Under the pieces are notes generated by a model, which was not told where the DNA came from, made no database searches, and worked only from the letters and a program-made list of their open reading frames with translations. A stretch of 64,000 nucleotides of DNA, taken from the NCBI GenBank assembly GCA_023014335.1, contig JAECYW010000002.1, positions 1,550,001 to 1,614,000 on the forward strand, read 5' to 3'. Below are positions 1 to 12,574 of this stretch, piece by piece (within the stretch, counting starts at the first letter, position 1; each line of letters opens with the position of its first letter). The position numbers and the translations under genes were made by a program. The DNA comes from Galerina marginata (Eukaryota; Basidiomycota; Agaricomycetes; Agaricales; Galerinaceae).

Positions 1-231
1 CAAGTACGATACATATGCATCCTTGGTCTCTGCTAGCTCCTTCACAGGATCCCGAACAGAAGTTATAAGGTAACCCTCCCATTTGGGTTGGAGAGGATCT
101 TCATTGGAGTCGAATGTGGTTTGTCTGAATCCAGGGCCATGAGATGCAATAGGTTCGTCAACGTCGTAAGCTGGCGTATTGGGGGACTCCCAAGTGACGC
201 TGTCAAAGACATCCTCGTCGTCGCCGAGCAT
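1..231 (-). CDS. Sorting nexin, SNX4/Atg24-like, N-terminal part (cut by window edge)
   Basis: This is the first 77 codons of a gene that runs off the left edge. The chosen ATG is at 229-231 and opens with an acidic stretch (MLGDDEDVFDSVTWES). From about residue 50 it reads GYLITSVRDPVKELAETKDA followed by YVSYL. That matches the start of a PX domain in SNX4/Atg24 sorting nexins, which bind PI3P on endosomes and act in recycling and selective autophagy. The BAR half lies outside the window. The frame stays open upstream of this ATG to a possible splice acceptor near 280, so a further 5' exon is possible. The gene is divergent from the PTM1-like gene, with about 105 bases between start codons. 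The family call rests on a short stretch and is moderate. Confidence 0.6.
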   Translation of the reverse strand, partial: MLGDDEDVFDSVTWESPNTPAYDVDEPIASHGPGFRQTTFDSNEDPLQPKWEGYLITSVRDPVKELAETKDAYVSYL

Positions 232-336
232 GATGGGCGGGGAAGCAATTACATAACGGATCTGCTGCGAGACTTCAAAGCGACAGCCTGCGAACGAAAC
301 AAGCATCAATAACACTCTCCCCTTCCTTCCCTCACT

Positions 337-2821
337 ATGCCATACCAGCGTTGGCCGTTCTGGCCTCTGGCCCTCCTTATATCTTCTTTGCTACATACTC
401 TAATACCATCTGTTAATGCCTTTGAAGTTCCTATCATCGACACAGGTTCGACCCTTAGGATTCGTTTCGTCGTTTTGACACGCTGACTTCCGGGAATTTA
501 GACTATTCACGGCAAGTATGCAGCGGGATGTGGGGCGGTTCCTCTGCATATATCAATGGCACTTACTCCTCCTTGTTTAAATGGTTTCTGTCTCATGTTT
601 TCTTGCCAGTTTCATTCGATAACACGTCCCGGGGCAATCTGGCAATGGTCATATACGAATGGGCGGACGTGAAGTACCTAGGCAAAGAGACAATTTCGGA
701 CACAGACGATGATCTGCCGGTGAGCTCAAGGCTCACTCAAATCTACACATATCTTAGCGGTCATAACAGAAAACCTATGTGTGCACGTCGAGCGCTGTGA
801 CTGCGGGTTACTGCACGCGTGGTCAACTTGGGCAGTTTATTCTCGACTTACCCGCAGGGAAATCCATGAACGAAACCACCTTTTGGTCTGCTCGTGTCGA
901 ATTTCCAGCCAACAAATCTGCCTTGGCCCCTTCTTCGGCTTTGGCTTCAAGTTTCTGGGACAACCCCGAAGGTAACCCCACACCGCCACCAAGCAATTAC
1001 AGTTCTCCTTGGCGCCGACGTGCCGCTGAAAGCGCCAGGTTTATTGCGAGACAAGCTAACCTATTACCTGCCAATCAAATCCTAGTCTACAATCAGCCAA
1101 TCCACTATCCAGTTAGGAAGACGGGATTCTATTGCGTTGGTGAGTCTGTTTCGTGACGGCGCCTGACCATTTGAATTTGAGTATAATATCCTTCCCAGCG
1201 GCGCTCCCAGTCACAGTTCAGTCATCGTCAAGCCGTCGAGCTGATACAGATGTACCAACACATCCTCCATTTAAGGGCTCAGTACTATTTAAAAACACCT
1301 TTGACGGGCAGTTACCTGCCACGGATTATCCAAAAGTTAATGTGAGTAAATTTCTGTATCAAATTTCAAAAAAGAGGTTTTGAATAATTTATTAGTTTTA
1401 CTTCATTATGTTCCTCATTTACGGCGGGTTTGGACTCCTGTGGGGATGGTTTTGTTACCGTCACATCCATGAGTTATTGCCTATCCAAGTAAGCCGAGTT
1501 TCTACGTACCCTAATTTTCCATTTACAATTTCTTTCAGTATTATCTCTCGGGACTTGTGGGACTCTTGGTCATCGAGATGTTTGCAAACTGGGGTAAATG
1601 GATGGTTTCTTTATGCAAACCGTGTACCTAACATCGTTCTTCAGCATATTACAGATACCTCAATGCCCACGGCAGGTCAACAGCCTCAACGGTGTTTCTC
1701 ATTGTCGGTATGTGACTACATAACGTTATAAATGGCTATTGGCGTCTGATCTTTCCACCATGCAGTGGCCATCCTCGACGCTGGCAGGAATTCGATGTCG
1801 TTTTTCATGCTCCTTGTCGTGTCGCTGGGCCTAAGCGTTGTTCGCGAATCTCTTGGAAGGACGATGTTAAAGTGTCAGGGGCTTGCTGTCGCTCATTTTA
1901 TTTTTGGAAGTACGTACCCTTCTCGATATTCTGACCATGATTGTTTTGAACTGCGTTTTAGTCCTATACGCCATCGGCATCGTTGAATTGGAACTGGAAT
2001 CAACATCGGCGTTAACTCTCCTACTCTTTATCATTCCCCTTGCATTTACCCTCAGCGCATTCCTTTTATGGATCATGTACTCTTTGAACGGTGAGCGCGC
2101 CTGCGGACTTCCTGACATTTTAAATTCTTAGTCTGAACCTTTCCAAGCAACTATCGCCCATTTGCGCGCAAGGAAGCAGCGCTATAAGTTGAAGATGTTT
2201 GAACGGTTGTACTACATTCTTCTCTTCACGGTCTTTGTCATCGCCATTTTCTTTGTTGTGTCCTCCATGTCATTTTCTGGAAGACTTGCCGAAGGTTCAG
2301 TTTATTTATCATGCTGGTGCTTATCGACCTGATTTTATCTTGCTGAAGATTATGCTGCCAAAACATGGCGCGTCCGCTGGTGGCTCTTGGACGGGTGGCT
2401 GGCCCTTCTCTACTTGACAGGTTTTGTCCTCATTGCTTTCTTGTGGCGTCCAAGTGCCAACAATAGAAGATAAGTCATTCCCTTCAACGGTTTATTTGGT
2501 CTTGATCCCGTAATATTTTTTTCTACATTGGCTATGTCAGATGAAATTGCACAAGACGAGGAAGACGCGGAAGATTATGACCTGGAAGCCATTCAAAACC
2601 GTTCTCAGGTTCGAGACGACGATGACGATGACGACGCGGCTACCTTGGTAGGCGGCAGACGGGGCAATCCCAACGCGTCGCTCGCGGAAGAAAACGTCGT
2701 TTTCGAAATTGGGGACGAGGAAGATGATGACGAGGATGCTACAAAAAAGCGAAAAGCTGGCCGTCTTTCTGGCGAGAATCGACGGGATAATGATGGAGAA
2801 CGTGAAGGTCTTATGCATTAG
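337..2821 (+). CDS. PTM1/TMEM87-type (GOST family) seven-transmembrane Golgi protein
   Basis: The product starts with a signal peptide (MPYQRWPFWPLALLISSLL), followed by a Cys-containing lumenal domain (VCSGMW, YVCTSS, AGYC). Seven hydrophobic helices follow, from about MFLIYGGFGLLWGWF to WLALLYLTGFVLIAFLW, and then an acidic cytosolic tail (SDEIAQDEEDAEDYDLEAI). This order is that of fungal PTM1 and animal TMEM87/GPR107 proteins, which act in Golgi and endosome traffic. About nine short introns are needed. The join near 2090 uses donor 2091 and acceptor 2147 to give YSLN-A-TIAHL. The last intron (2470-2526) has AT and AC ends instead of GT and AG, and only its removal links NNRR to LAMSDEIAQDE. 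The stop is TAG at 2819-2821. The family call is firm; the biochemical role is inferred. Confidence 0.85.
2470..2526 (+). other. AT-AC spliceosomal intron in the PTM1-like gene
   Basis: The exon ends AATAGAAG at 2469. The intron starts ATAAGTC and ends TTTTTCTAC at 2526. Removing these 57 bases joins AG to A and restores the frame from NNRR into LAMSDEIAQDE, a tail conserved in this family. Read without splicing, a TAA stop follows at 2471-2473. I found no GT-AG pair that makes this join. The donor lacks the U12 consensus (ATATCCTT), so it looks like a U2-type intron with coupled first and last base changes. Confidence 0.7.
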
Positions 2822-2896
2822 ATGGAACTTTGACTCGAGATAGCAATATGTAAATTATTATATCAATACACCACAACATACAGCCCACACATGGCT

Positions 2897-5800
2897 CTAA
2901 TCTCGTATACGACCGGAAGACACTGTATACAACCGTGCCGCAATGTTCATACTTTGCAGTTCCTTAAAGGTTATGAGCAACAAATTGATAGGAGATCAGG
3001 GGGTATAGTAAATATACCTGGAAGAGGAGCTTGGCGGCATAAGGAATATAAAGTTGCGAACATGCGGTCTTGTTTTTGCAAGCGCGGCACTAAAATTTTA
3101 TTCAGTAAATTGTTCACTTTTATGGGTTGGAACAACATACTTCGAAGCTTTGCTTTTTCTGTTGAAGAAACGGCGGTTGAGGACCTCAGAAGTCGGAAGA
3201 AAAAAACTACTCACAAGATTGGCAATAGCCGTTAATCCGCAACTATAAAGATTTCATAAATAATAAAATATGAATCAACAGGTAGCACGTACATGTCGCA
3301 GACATGAAGCCGGTAAGCATCACTAGCCTCGAACAGGCGCTCCTTCAAGAAACCAGCAATCCCATGGGAAATCATACAATCGCGCTCCATTTCTCCAAAT
3401 CGCAAGCCACCGTCACGACTCCTACCCTCAACTGGCTGTCTCGTGAGAATTTGCACTGGACCTCGAGCTCTAGAATGAATCTTGTCATCCACCATGTGCT
3501 TAAGGCGCTGGTAATAAGTAGGCCCAAGGTATACTTGGGCTTGAAGTTTACGACCGGTGTGACCATGGTACATGACCTCCAGTCCACGAGACTGGTAACC
3601 TTTTTGACGCAAAAATGTGGAGACGGATTCCACTGTGAGATCCGTAAAAGGTGTCGCGTCACCTTCATTTCCAATGAGTGTCGCGACTTTGGATAGCAGA
3701 CACTCAACCAAGTGACCGATGGTCATACGAGACGGGATGGCGTGAGGATTGATGATAATGTCCGGGACAATGCCCTCAGATGTGAAAGGCATGTCTTCTT
3801 GACGGTACGTGATCCCTATGGTACCCTTTTGACCGTGACGAGATGCGAATTTATCTCCAATCTGAGGGATACGAGTTGACCTCACTCGCACTTTGACGAA
3901 TTTAAGCCCTTCAGAATTCGTAGTTAAGAGAACTTGATCTACGATGCCACTTTCCGTGCTCTTCAAAGGGGTAGAAACGTCGCGACGAGTATGCGTCCTT
4001 GTTCTTTGACCAAGTTCTTCACTATCAGGTGGTATAGGCGCCGTCTTGCCAATGATGATGTCCTCCCCAGCAACTCCAGTCCCAGGAGCAATGAAGCCGT
4101 CGTCTTCCAGCTTGTCGTATGTACCATGCTTTAATCGAAGAGTGTTTTCTCGCGTTGGCTTCTGGAATTCTTCCAAAAGTTGAATCCCACTCTTCTTTTC
4201 AAGATCCATATAACTCCTGTAATAAATACTTCGGAACAGACCACGGTCGATGGAACTTTGGTTCATGATGACGGAATCTTCTTGGTTATAACCACTGTAA
4301 CACAATATAGCGACAATGGCGTTTTGACCAGCAGGTAGTTCTCGGAATTTTAGATACTCCATTGAACGTGTCGTAGCGAGAGGTTTTTGAGGGTAATATA
4401 GGATATTTGCCATAGTATCCATGCGAATCAAGAAGTTGGTTAGGAAGATCCCCATAGCTTGCTTGCCCATGGCAGATTGATACGTGTTACGAGGAGACTA
4501 AATGCATGTGAGCTGCCTAGTACATCGTCAGAACATATAGTTTGACTGACCTGATTATGGTCTGGGAATGGGATTATGCTGGCGCAGATACCAAGGATCA
4601 TACTAGGATGGATTTCACAGTGAGTCCATGTGTGGGCATGGGTGCCTGCTTTTAAGCGCGCAGCAGGATCATACTCCCCCTCATTTTCATGGGGATCGAC
4701 GCCACTTTGTTGCAGTCGGGAGTTCTCCAGATCTTCTGGGGTCATTGAGATCATAACGGTCTCTTCTTCTTCAGCATCCAACAGCTCGATAATCCCCCCC
4801 TTTATCATATGCTCCCATTTGAACTCGTTACCGTCGTCGGTGACACCATTGTTCAGCCATCGGATGTGCTTTTTCTGCAGAGCTAACTGCTGATTCTCCA
4901 CTATGAATAACGGCCTGCAAACTCGACCAGCGTCGCTGTACAGCCGCAGCTCCTTTTCTCTGATATCGCGAACAACCGACACTTCCGGGCTGATGTCATC
5001 CCTTCTCCTCAACTTTTTGAGGGTTTTCACCAAGTTGGCTGGATCACGATGTACACCCAACCAAACACCATTCACAAAAACCTTTGTGCAAGGTGTCGTC
5101 GAATGCGCATTTTCCTCCAACGACTCCAGACCCCACTCCTCCAGGAACTCGATGATCGGCGCAGACAACGAACCGACAGAAATACAAGCCATCAAAGCAA
5201 GGTTCTTGACGAGACCGCAAGCTTGGCCCTCGGGGGTTTCCGCAGGGCACACCATTCCCCAATGAGTATTGTGTAGTTGACGAGGCTTGGCGATTTTACC
5301 TTCGCGGCCAAGCGGTGTGTTGCAGCGACGCAGATGTGATAACGTTGACGCGTAGGTATATCGGTTAAGCACCTGGGACACGCCAGCTTTAGATGACATT
5401 GACTTTTTCTGATCGCCCCAATTTCCAGTCGCGAGAGAATACTTGAGACCATTGGTAATTGTCTGATGCTTGACAGCAAGGGCCAAATTGAACTCTTTGT
5501 GTGTCTCAACACACTGTGAAAAGTGAGAAATTGAAATGTGATCCTGAATAATATATTAAAGTCACAAACCTTCTGAAGGTACCGATATACATCTTTCGTT
5601 AACTTCCGGAATAACATGCGGAAAAGATTCGCGAGCAGGGGTCCAGCAAGGTCGAGTCGCTTCTTCCCAAAGTGGTCTCGATCATCCAGTTCGCGTCGTT
5701 CCAAGGCTGCGAGTAAAAGACGATGGATCATGTACCCAAAGAAATACGCCTTCTTCGATTCCGACCCTTCGCCCATCGAAACATGAGGAAGCATCTCTTT

Positions 5801-7050
5801 TTGGAGAATCTCCTGAGCATATCGAATACGCCGTTCCCGTGAAAGTCCTGTCGTAGTACCACGATTGCCAATGAAATCTAAGGCAACCTCCCGGTCTTGA
5901 ATGACGAAACCGTCGTCGATACAGGGTTTCAGCATTTCCAGCATTTGAGAGTCTTGCATGTCGTAGCAGATGTGTTCCAAGATATCGCGGTCAGAAATGA
6001 CACCAAGAGCACGGAATACCACCCAAATCGGTATGTCGACCTTGATATACGGAATGGTTGCCTTAATCACGTTCCCGAGCTTTTGTACGAAGTCGCTTTA
6101 GTTGCAGATGCACTTGCATTGTAAAGTACTTACTGAGCGGTCCTGGTTTCTATGGAACATTTTCACTTGGAATTGACTTATTGTCTTTCCACCTCTTTCC
6201 ACGGCACTACGAATCTCGGCGAGAAAGTTTATGGGCGACGGCTGGGCCTTGGCGAAGACGTAAACATGATTCGTGGCCATGCGCTCTTGAGCAATGAGAA
6301 CCTTTTCTGAACCATTGATGATGAAGTAGCCTCCAGAATCATAAGGACACTCGTTGAGGTCATACAAGTCCTGATCTTGCAGACCGCGTAGAATGCAAAA
6401 CGTCGACCGTAGCATAATAGGAACCTTTGCTGAAATATGGGAAATTCCACTATGGGTCACGAGGAATAATACATACCTTGCCAATCCATACCTTCGTCGT
6501 GTCTTGTGGATTCTCGTCATGCTCCTGTTCCCATGCAATATCTCCTGGCATCCCGTCTGGATCCTCCCGACCAACAAGGACCTTCTTCTTCATTTCGATG
6601 TACAATGGCGCTGAATATGTCAAGTTGCGCAATCGAGCCTCTTGTGGAAACACGGGAACCACTGAGCCATCGGTTTCGGTGACTGTTGGACGTGAAAGGT
6701 ATATTTGACCGAACTTAATTTCGTATCGACGAGTCATGTCCGTGTCGTGTCCCGTATGTTGATCTGCCTGGTCCAGGATCAAATCGGCATTTTCGTCCAC
6801 AAGTTCTTGCATGGTATTTTGCACAAACTCGTCGAAGGAATCCAATTGCTGGCGCACAAGACCTTTCTGGTCAAAAAAGCTTGATATGACAGTCCAACAG
6901 TCCTCCTGCGTTATCTCTTCGTATGCATCCTCATCTTCTTCCATTCCATAGTTTCCCTCTTCGAAGAAGGGGTCTTGTGTGGCATCGGGATCTCCAGACG
7001 GATTGAGCAATATGGATGGGAATCAAATTGTAGAAGCTACCTTGACTCAT
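2897..7050 (-). CDS. RPB2: RNA polymerase II second largest subunit
   Basis: RPB2 forms one side of the Pol II cleft and contributes to the active site. The protein starts [19 protein letters not shown] (ATG at 7048-7050, first intron soon after). It continues through the protrusion and lobe, then [20 protein letters not shown], the hybrid-binding region [20 protein letters not shown], and [20 protein letters not shown]. The C-terminal clamp zinc site is rebuilt from small exons: [29 protein letters not shown], ending [16 protein letters not shown]. About nine introns of roughly 50-60 bases are visible. No frame break was found over 4.1 kb. The segment includes the standard fungal RPB2 barcode region, so it can place the organism. 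The downstream neighbour PTM1 converges on it with a 75-base gap. Confidence 0.97.
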
Positions 7051-7337
7051 ACTGTCAACAACTAGTGTAACCAACCCAGGAAATCTTTCGTTGCGAGAAG
7101 CGTCACAGCAGCTGTCCTTTTTCGATTTCCACCACCTATGGGATTGAAAAGAGAGATGAAAGGGGACAACTCTGACCGGTTCAAGGAACTTACGAAGCGT
7201 TGTTTGTCTCTATTGAAATGTGTCGTATTTGGCGCAACACGGCCCGCAGAAACACTCTAAACTTCAACTTGCGAAGATGAAAACTGTTGGAAAACTGTTT
7301 ACACTTATTCCACGGCAATTACCACTAAGTAATGAAC

Positions 7338-8542
7338 TCAAAGGTCAGGAAGAGCAGAAACTAAAGTGTCCATCTTTCTTTCTGCACTTCGTGAGTAATG
7401 GCCCTGCTAAACCCCGTGTTTAAAATGATGTGGTTAAACAAGTCGGGTAATATTCAGACGCACCCCGAATATTAAAGTATGGTTGAGGTAGTGGAACAGC
7501 TCATACAAATCCATCCTAAGTTCATATTGGTCAACTGGTTCCGACTTCGGTAGGTATTGGTGATAAGTCTCAAAAAAAGACTCTGGAAATCCGCCAAATA
7601 TTCTTGCAATGGACAGACTAGAAAAGAAGTCGATCAACCATTATATTTATATTATGTAGTCCCAAAATCTTTCTCACTCAGCTTCGTTATGCCCGTAATA
7701 GGATGCCGGATCAAAAATAACAGGTTGCCCATTGGCCTTGTCAACCCCAGCATTTCCGCTCTACACGGTTTACATCAGAGTGACAGAGTGAGCCAGGAAA
7801 CAGGGAAGGTCATCGACCGAGATAATTTTCATACCCAGAGATCCCCATGCACAATAACGGGCTTTATGTTAAGTGAGCCTGGAATTTTCATTCCACTCTT
7901 AGCTGCCTGCAAAAATGAATGATGCGATGGAACCAGCCCACCGAGCAACTTGGGTATCACTCTTCCCCAGGGTACTTTTAATTTGGCCACGCACAACTTG
8001 AACCATTAAAAAACATACTGATTCTTAACCACCTCTCCTTTCCGACACAGGGTTTGGTAGTGTCCTTTTCGTTCAAGTTGGCCGAGTAGATCTCCGACCA
8101 TAGCAGCATAGCATTCGTCCCAAGATTGGAACCACCCATTGGATAGCCTTGTTATACCGCAGTAAGTGGGAATAGAAAACCCATAACCATGGGCAGAAGT
8201 GTGATCTTCCGAGTGCAGTTCTGCAGCCATCCTTTTAGCGAGAACACCTGCAGCTTTGTTAGACAGAGAGCCGATGTCTTTGTATTCGGAAATGAAGATG
8301 GGTGCTCCGGACTTAAGGACTTCACAACAGAGAAGACGAGGTGCTAACCCTGGAGCAGCGTCGTTGACTGCTTTGAGGGATTCGGCTTCTCCAATGTACT
8401 GTTCCACTTCACTGGACGAGCCTAGTTTGACGAAATAGAGGGTTCCTGAAGAAGACATGACCCTTGGTAATGTCCCAGTAAAGGAAACACTAGGTTCCAG
8501 TTCCTCGAGTTTCTGAAGTATCGCTTGGGGAATGCTGGACAT
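7338..8542 (-). CDS. Fructosamine/ketosamine-3-kinase-like protein
   Basis: This is a member of the fructosamine-kinase (FN3K) family, which phosphorylates sugar adducts on protein amines so that they fall off. The N-terminus runs MSSIPQAILQKLEELEPSVS, followed by ATP-lobe features (GTLYFVKLG, EAESLKAV) and APIFISEYKDIGSLS. After an intron come the catalytic VIVHGDLW, then SGNAGVDKANGQPVIFDPAS and YYGHNEAE. The helical C-lobe reads FGGFPESFFETYHQYLPKSE and DLYELFHYLNHTLIFG. A last short exon gives QGHYSRSAERKMDTLVSALP, with the stop at 7338-7340. The length (about 300 residues) fits the family. The substrate in fungi is not established. Confidence 0.9.
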
Positions 8543-8717
8543 GATGTTATACTATAAGGAAGAGCGAATTGGAGCGAAGCTTCATAGATAACGGAAGCAA
8601 TGCCCGGCATCATAATATGCAAAAATAGATCGTAGATCAAATTTCGACTCGTAATGTATCAGTGGTATGAGTTTATAAACCGACAATAGTTCCTCTGCTT
8701 CTTCGTCAACATCTTAT

Positions 8718-10761
8718 CTATGAATGGGCATTGTCCACAGTTCGGGAAAATTGGGCCAGCTCTTCTTCTCTCAGGCGATGCCGTTTGGCACGATATCCAG
8801 GACCAATCCGAATGGAAAGGTAGACGAGCGGTAAAGACATCACGCCCATGCCGCTGAGAAGCACGTACGTCCATCCGACCCCAATTGCCTTAATAATGAG
8901 TTCAATCACCGAGACGACAACCGCACTCAGCGTGCAGCGAGTAATATTGTTCTGTGTATTATTAAACACTGGGCTTGAATAAAGGACGATGTACTCACGC
9001 AGGCGGTTACAGAGGAGCTTTGCCCAGGCACTAGGTCGATCATCAAAGTGGAGCAGGCGTTCATGATTGCAATGCTGATATAGCCAACTTGAAGATGGAG
9101 TAAGCCTCGGACACACAAGTAATTAGATTACTAAGACTCACTAACGAACTGGAGGATCAACGGCCCAGCAATGTTAATCTGTTTTTTGATGCACCAGCCA
9201 TATGCAGCACAAGTTGCTATCAAGACCACAATAAAATATGGCATCAGTCGAAGACGAGCCTGCAGCAAGGAAATTTTATATCCAAACAAAACCCAAATTG
9301 AGATTGACCTACCTTCTCCAATGGAAAATTTTCTTCTTGGTTTGAATCAGGACCGGATGGAGTTACTTTGAATCGCTTATATTCAAGGTCCAGCACATGT
9401 CCAATTGTTGAACTCCCGATAACCATTCCACCACCTACACCTAAGAAACAGAGTCCAATCGTTGTCTCGTTCAAGTAGGGATACGCCGCTACGAAGAGTG
9501 TGGATATCGTCGCTATAATGCCATAAAACACAGCGCAGATGAGAGCGCTTATAGCCAATAATACATCAACATCCGGGTTTAGGAATAAGAGGAACGGATT
9601 TCGAGGCACTTTTGGTCTCAGAATTATGGCAGGTTTGACCAATGGTTTATTCCGCCCGATTATTGGTAGCACCGGCCGATATAAGACGAAAAGTCCATTG
9701 CGGTTGCTCTCAGCAATGGAAGGCAACGTTTCTGGCTGAAACCTTTGGGAAGTAAGATAGGTTACTATTCCTTTTTATTTGCTTTATAACATGAATCTTA
9801 CAAAATTATGACAATAAAACAAGTAGACGAAGAAATGCACAAAAACCAAAAGATAGACCTATACCATGGGTCAGTTTCTCGATGGTGGTAAACATGCACA
9901 GGCCACTAACCTCCAACCAAGGTGGTCGGAAAGCACACCACCGAGTACAGGGCCGATGGCTGGTCCGACCTGTCCCAACATTCAGTCAATAAATGAAAGG
10001 ACTTCCCAGATAGCTTACCATGGGGCCGATTGTGAAGACTCCGAAAAAACCACCCCGTTCTGCCCGGCTGGAAATATCGCCAATCACTCCAGCCCCTAAA
10101 GTAGGTTCAGATAAGCCCTAAATAGACATACCGATATCTTAGGCAAAGTATTACCGATTGCAATGGTACTGGCCGATCCTGTCGCTTGCATACAACGAAG
10201 CAGCATTAATAACCAAAAGCCTGAGGTTGGGACAAGGGCGAGTCCAACGCAAGATAAGGACAAAATAAGTAGACATGCCGCAGAAATTGGTCTTCGGCCG
10301 ACATGATCTGATACTGGACCCCATAGCATGGGTGCTAAGTCCTTTATCAGTGAAAGTAGACGACTGTTACTAGACCACGTACCGACACCTTGCAAAACCA
10401 TATACATTGTTACCTATGTTTTTAAAAAAGGTTAAAAAACAACAATAGCCGATTGGGGACATACAGTAAGATTGATTAGCTCTGTAGATTTATCGAAAAC
10501 TCGCGAAAGCGTAGGTATAGCCGGAAAGTAAATGTTTGCCGTAAGTGGGCTATTAATCATAAGATGAAGGTATAACTTTGGGCAATGTAGCGACTCAACC
10601 TGCCTGAACAAGCCAACAAAAGCAGTAAAACAGACAATGAACCATTTCTCCCCTTTTGAGAATCTGTTGCCAGGTGAACCCGAAGTGGCAGAGAGCTGAG
10701 GGGCAGCCCGATCTTCTTGAGATCCTTCAGAATGGTTTCGTTTCTGTTCGTTATCCGTCAT
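8718..10761 (-). CDS. MFS transporter, DHA1 drug:H+ antiporter type
   Basis: The hydrophilic N-terminus (MTDNEQKRNHSEGSQEDRAA) is followed by membrane segments starting KWFIVCFTAFVGLF. Joining across introns gives SPLTANIYFPAIPTLSRVFD and then VLQGVAPMLWGPVSDHVGRR. The latter holds the MFS motif A (G-x3-D-x2-G-R-R) between helices 2 and 3. Later exons supply more helices (LLMLLRCMQATGSASTIAIG, IGLCFLGVGGGMVIGSSTIG). The protein ends EELAQFSRTVDNAHS. The overall form, with a charged central loop, fits the DHA1 multidrug-exporter group (QDR/FLR1-like). The substrate cannot be told from sequence. At least seven introns are present. Confidence 0.85.
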
Positions 10762-11167
10762 GGCAAAGCAACAAAGTTGGCTGGAAACCGTAAAAGATGT
10801 CGTGGAAGAAACTTGGGGGTGTGGTGAGAAAGACCCGCCTCAACGTTATATTACATAGCGTTAAAATGTGGTGGTCCGACGCAAAGCGAACATATGACCT
10901 AATAATAGATGATAACATATCCCGGAAGCGTAGCCGGTGACTTCACTTACGTTGCACTTACGCTTGTCGGACCGACGTGCCAATACTTAAACTGGACTAG
11001 GAATTGTCAAAAGATCTAAGAGCAAGGCCAGAAGCCAAAGCACTCACATTTTGCGCCACATATATTGAGTATAACATGTTCGAAAGAATGTACTGCTGGG
11101 ACTGAAACATTGCTGAAACAACCACGATTCTGAACGAAGAAACTCTGGAAGACTCGACTGAAGTACA
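10762..11167. other. Intergenic, MFS promoter side
   Basis: This is 406 bases between the 5' end of the MFS gene and the 3' end of the complex I gene. It should hold the MFS promoter and the terminator of the neighbour. I see no coding signal, RNA gene or repeat. Confidence 0.5.
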
Positions 11168-12400
11168 TTAACGAAGATATGTAGGTAGGACGTCTCGAAC
11201 TGTGCGCAATGGTGGGAGACCGAATTTCGAGAAAATATCTTCAAGAGAGACATGATTCGGTAGCATTTGTTGGTCCACAATGTTATTGGTTCGCAGTTGC
11301 TCAACCTGCAAGCAACCTCAGGTGAACAGGATGTGTCTACAAGTACTAGCACATACCTGGGAGCGCGTCACCGTGAAAAGGTTGATAGGCAACCTTTCCA
11401 AAATAGCGCCTTGAAGCATTCCTACGGAGAACGGGAGTGAAACTACAGCTCGCCTTCGGCCAGTGGTGTCCAATATGAGTTGCATCAATTCGCGATAAGT
11501 AAAGACTAAGAGAAGGTCATTTCAGTAGCATAGGATGTGTCCTCGATTATGCAAAACATTAGGAACACCCACACACCTTGAGGACCACCAGCTTCAATGA
11601 TTTTGCCTTCCAGTTGTTTTCCAATGTCAATATCTGAATTGCTGGTGCAAAGATTGACAACAAGCCGGGCTAGATCCCCCACGTAGACTGGTTGGAAGAG
11701 AGTGCTTCCCCCTCCAAAGACCGGCAAAAATGGTAAAATTTTGGACAATCGGGCGAAGCGCTGGCATCAAAGATGAGGCCTTCGCGAACTAGGTAATGAA
11801 AAACACGTCGCACGTTGAAAAAATCGTCCTCAGGTCCAAAAACAAGGCTTGGACGAATGATTGTTGCACTGGGTTGTATGGCCAAAACGGATTTCTCCGC
11901 CAAACCCTTGGTTCTCGAATACGGAATGTGACTTTCGGGGTTTGCACCTATTGCACTGAAGTGTATGAGCTTGGCTCCAGCATCCCTAGATCCCATAGCT
12001 ACGTTCTCTGCGCCCTTCCACTGTACTTTTTCGAAATCCTGTGGAGAGCCATGCATGATGCCAACGAGGGAGACGACGACGCTGGCATCTTTAAACGCCG
12101 TTTTGATAGCAGAAGGTTCTGTTATGTCGACAGGAACAGCAGGTAAAAGGCGGTGATTAGGAATATCACTGTCGAGATGAAGGGTGTTCCATATCTTCAA
12201 AGGGTTCCGAGAAGATACCTGGACCTGGAGTGGATCGGGTTTCAGGTTCGTAGTCGACGATGCAATGGCTCTGGCGATATGACGACCTAGTAGGTGACCA
12301 TACAATGAGTACGATCAGGTGTAGTGACGATCTTCGCTTTGCGGGTTGTACCTAAGAAGCCAGCACCGCATACGACAACCTTTTGGCACGGGGAGGACAT
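11168..12400 (-). CDS. Complex I 39/40-kDa subunit (NDUFA9-like, atypical SDR)
   Basis: This is an NADPH-binding accessory subunit of mitochondrial NADH:ubiquinone oxidoreductase, of the extended SDR fold. Exon 1 (ATG at 12398-12400) gives MSSPCQKVVVCGAGFLG. A 5' intron then joins it to RHIARAIASSTTNL, completing the Rossmann motif GxGFLGR. Further segments are VVSLVGIMHGSPQDFEKVQW, LIHFSAIGANPESHIPYSRT and TIIRPSLVFGPEDDFFN. A 53-base intron is removed before RFARLSKILPFLPVFGGGST and FQPVYVGDLA. The last exons give FTYRELMQLILDTTGRRRAV and then VEQLRTNNIVDQQMLPNHVS, ending VRDVLPTYLR with TAA at 11168-11170. The N-terminus is unusually short, so a mitochondrial presequence may be weak or the start may lie further upstream. 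Confidence 0.9.
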
Positions 12401-12574
12401 GGCAGAATAAAAGATAAGACGGTAAAGTCTGTGAGACATCGGTACTCAGTGCTAGTGCTGGCGGCCCGAGCAGAGTTCACTGCTGATTTACTGGAAGTAT
12501 AAAGTGTCCAGTACATACAAAATTCCTGGCATATTTAGGTGATGAAGTAAATTGCAAGGTCCTTATGCAGATCA

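Noticed and set aside
2470..2526. Minor (U12) spliceosome intron
   Set aside because: The donor is ATAAGT, not ATATCCTT, and no TCCTTAAC branch site is present, so a U2-type AT-AC intron fits better.
2897..7050. Many open frames of 60-130 codons on the plus strand across this span
   Set aside because: They are antisense to RPB2, which explains the region fully with splice sites and motifs.
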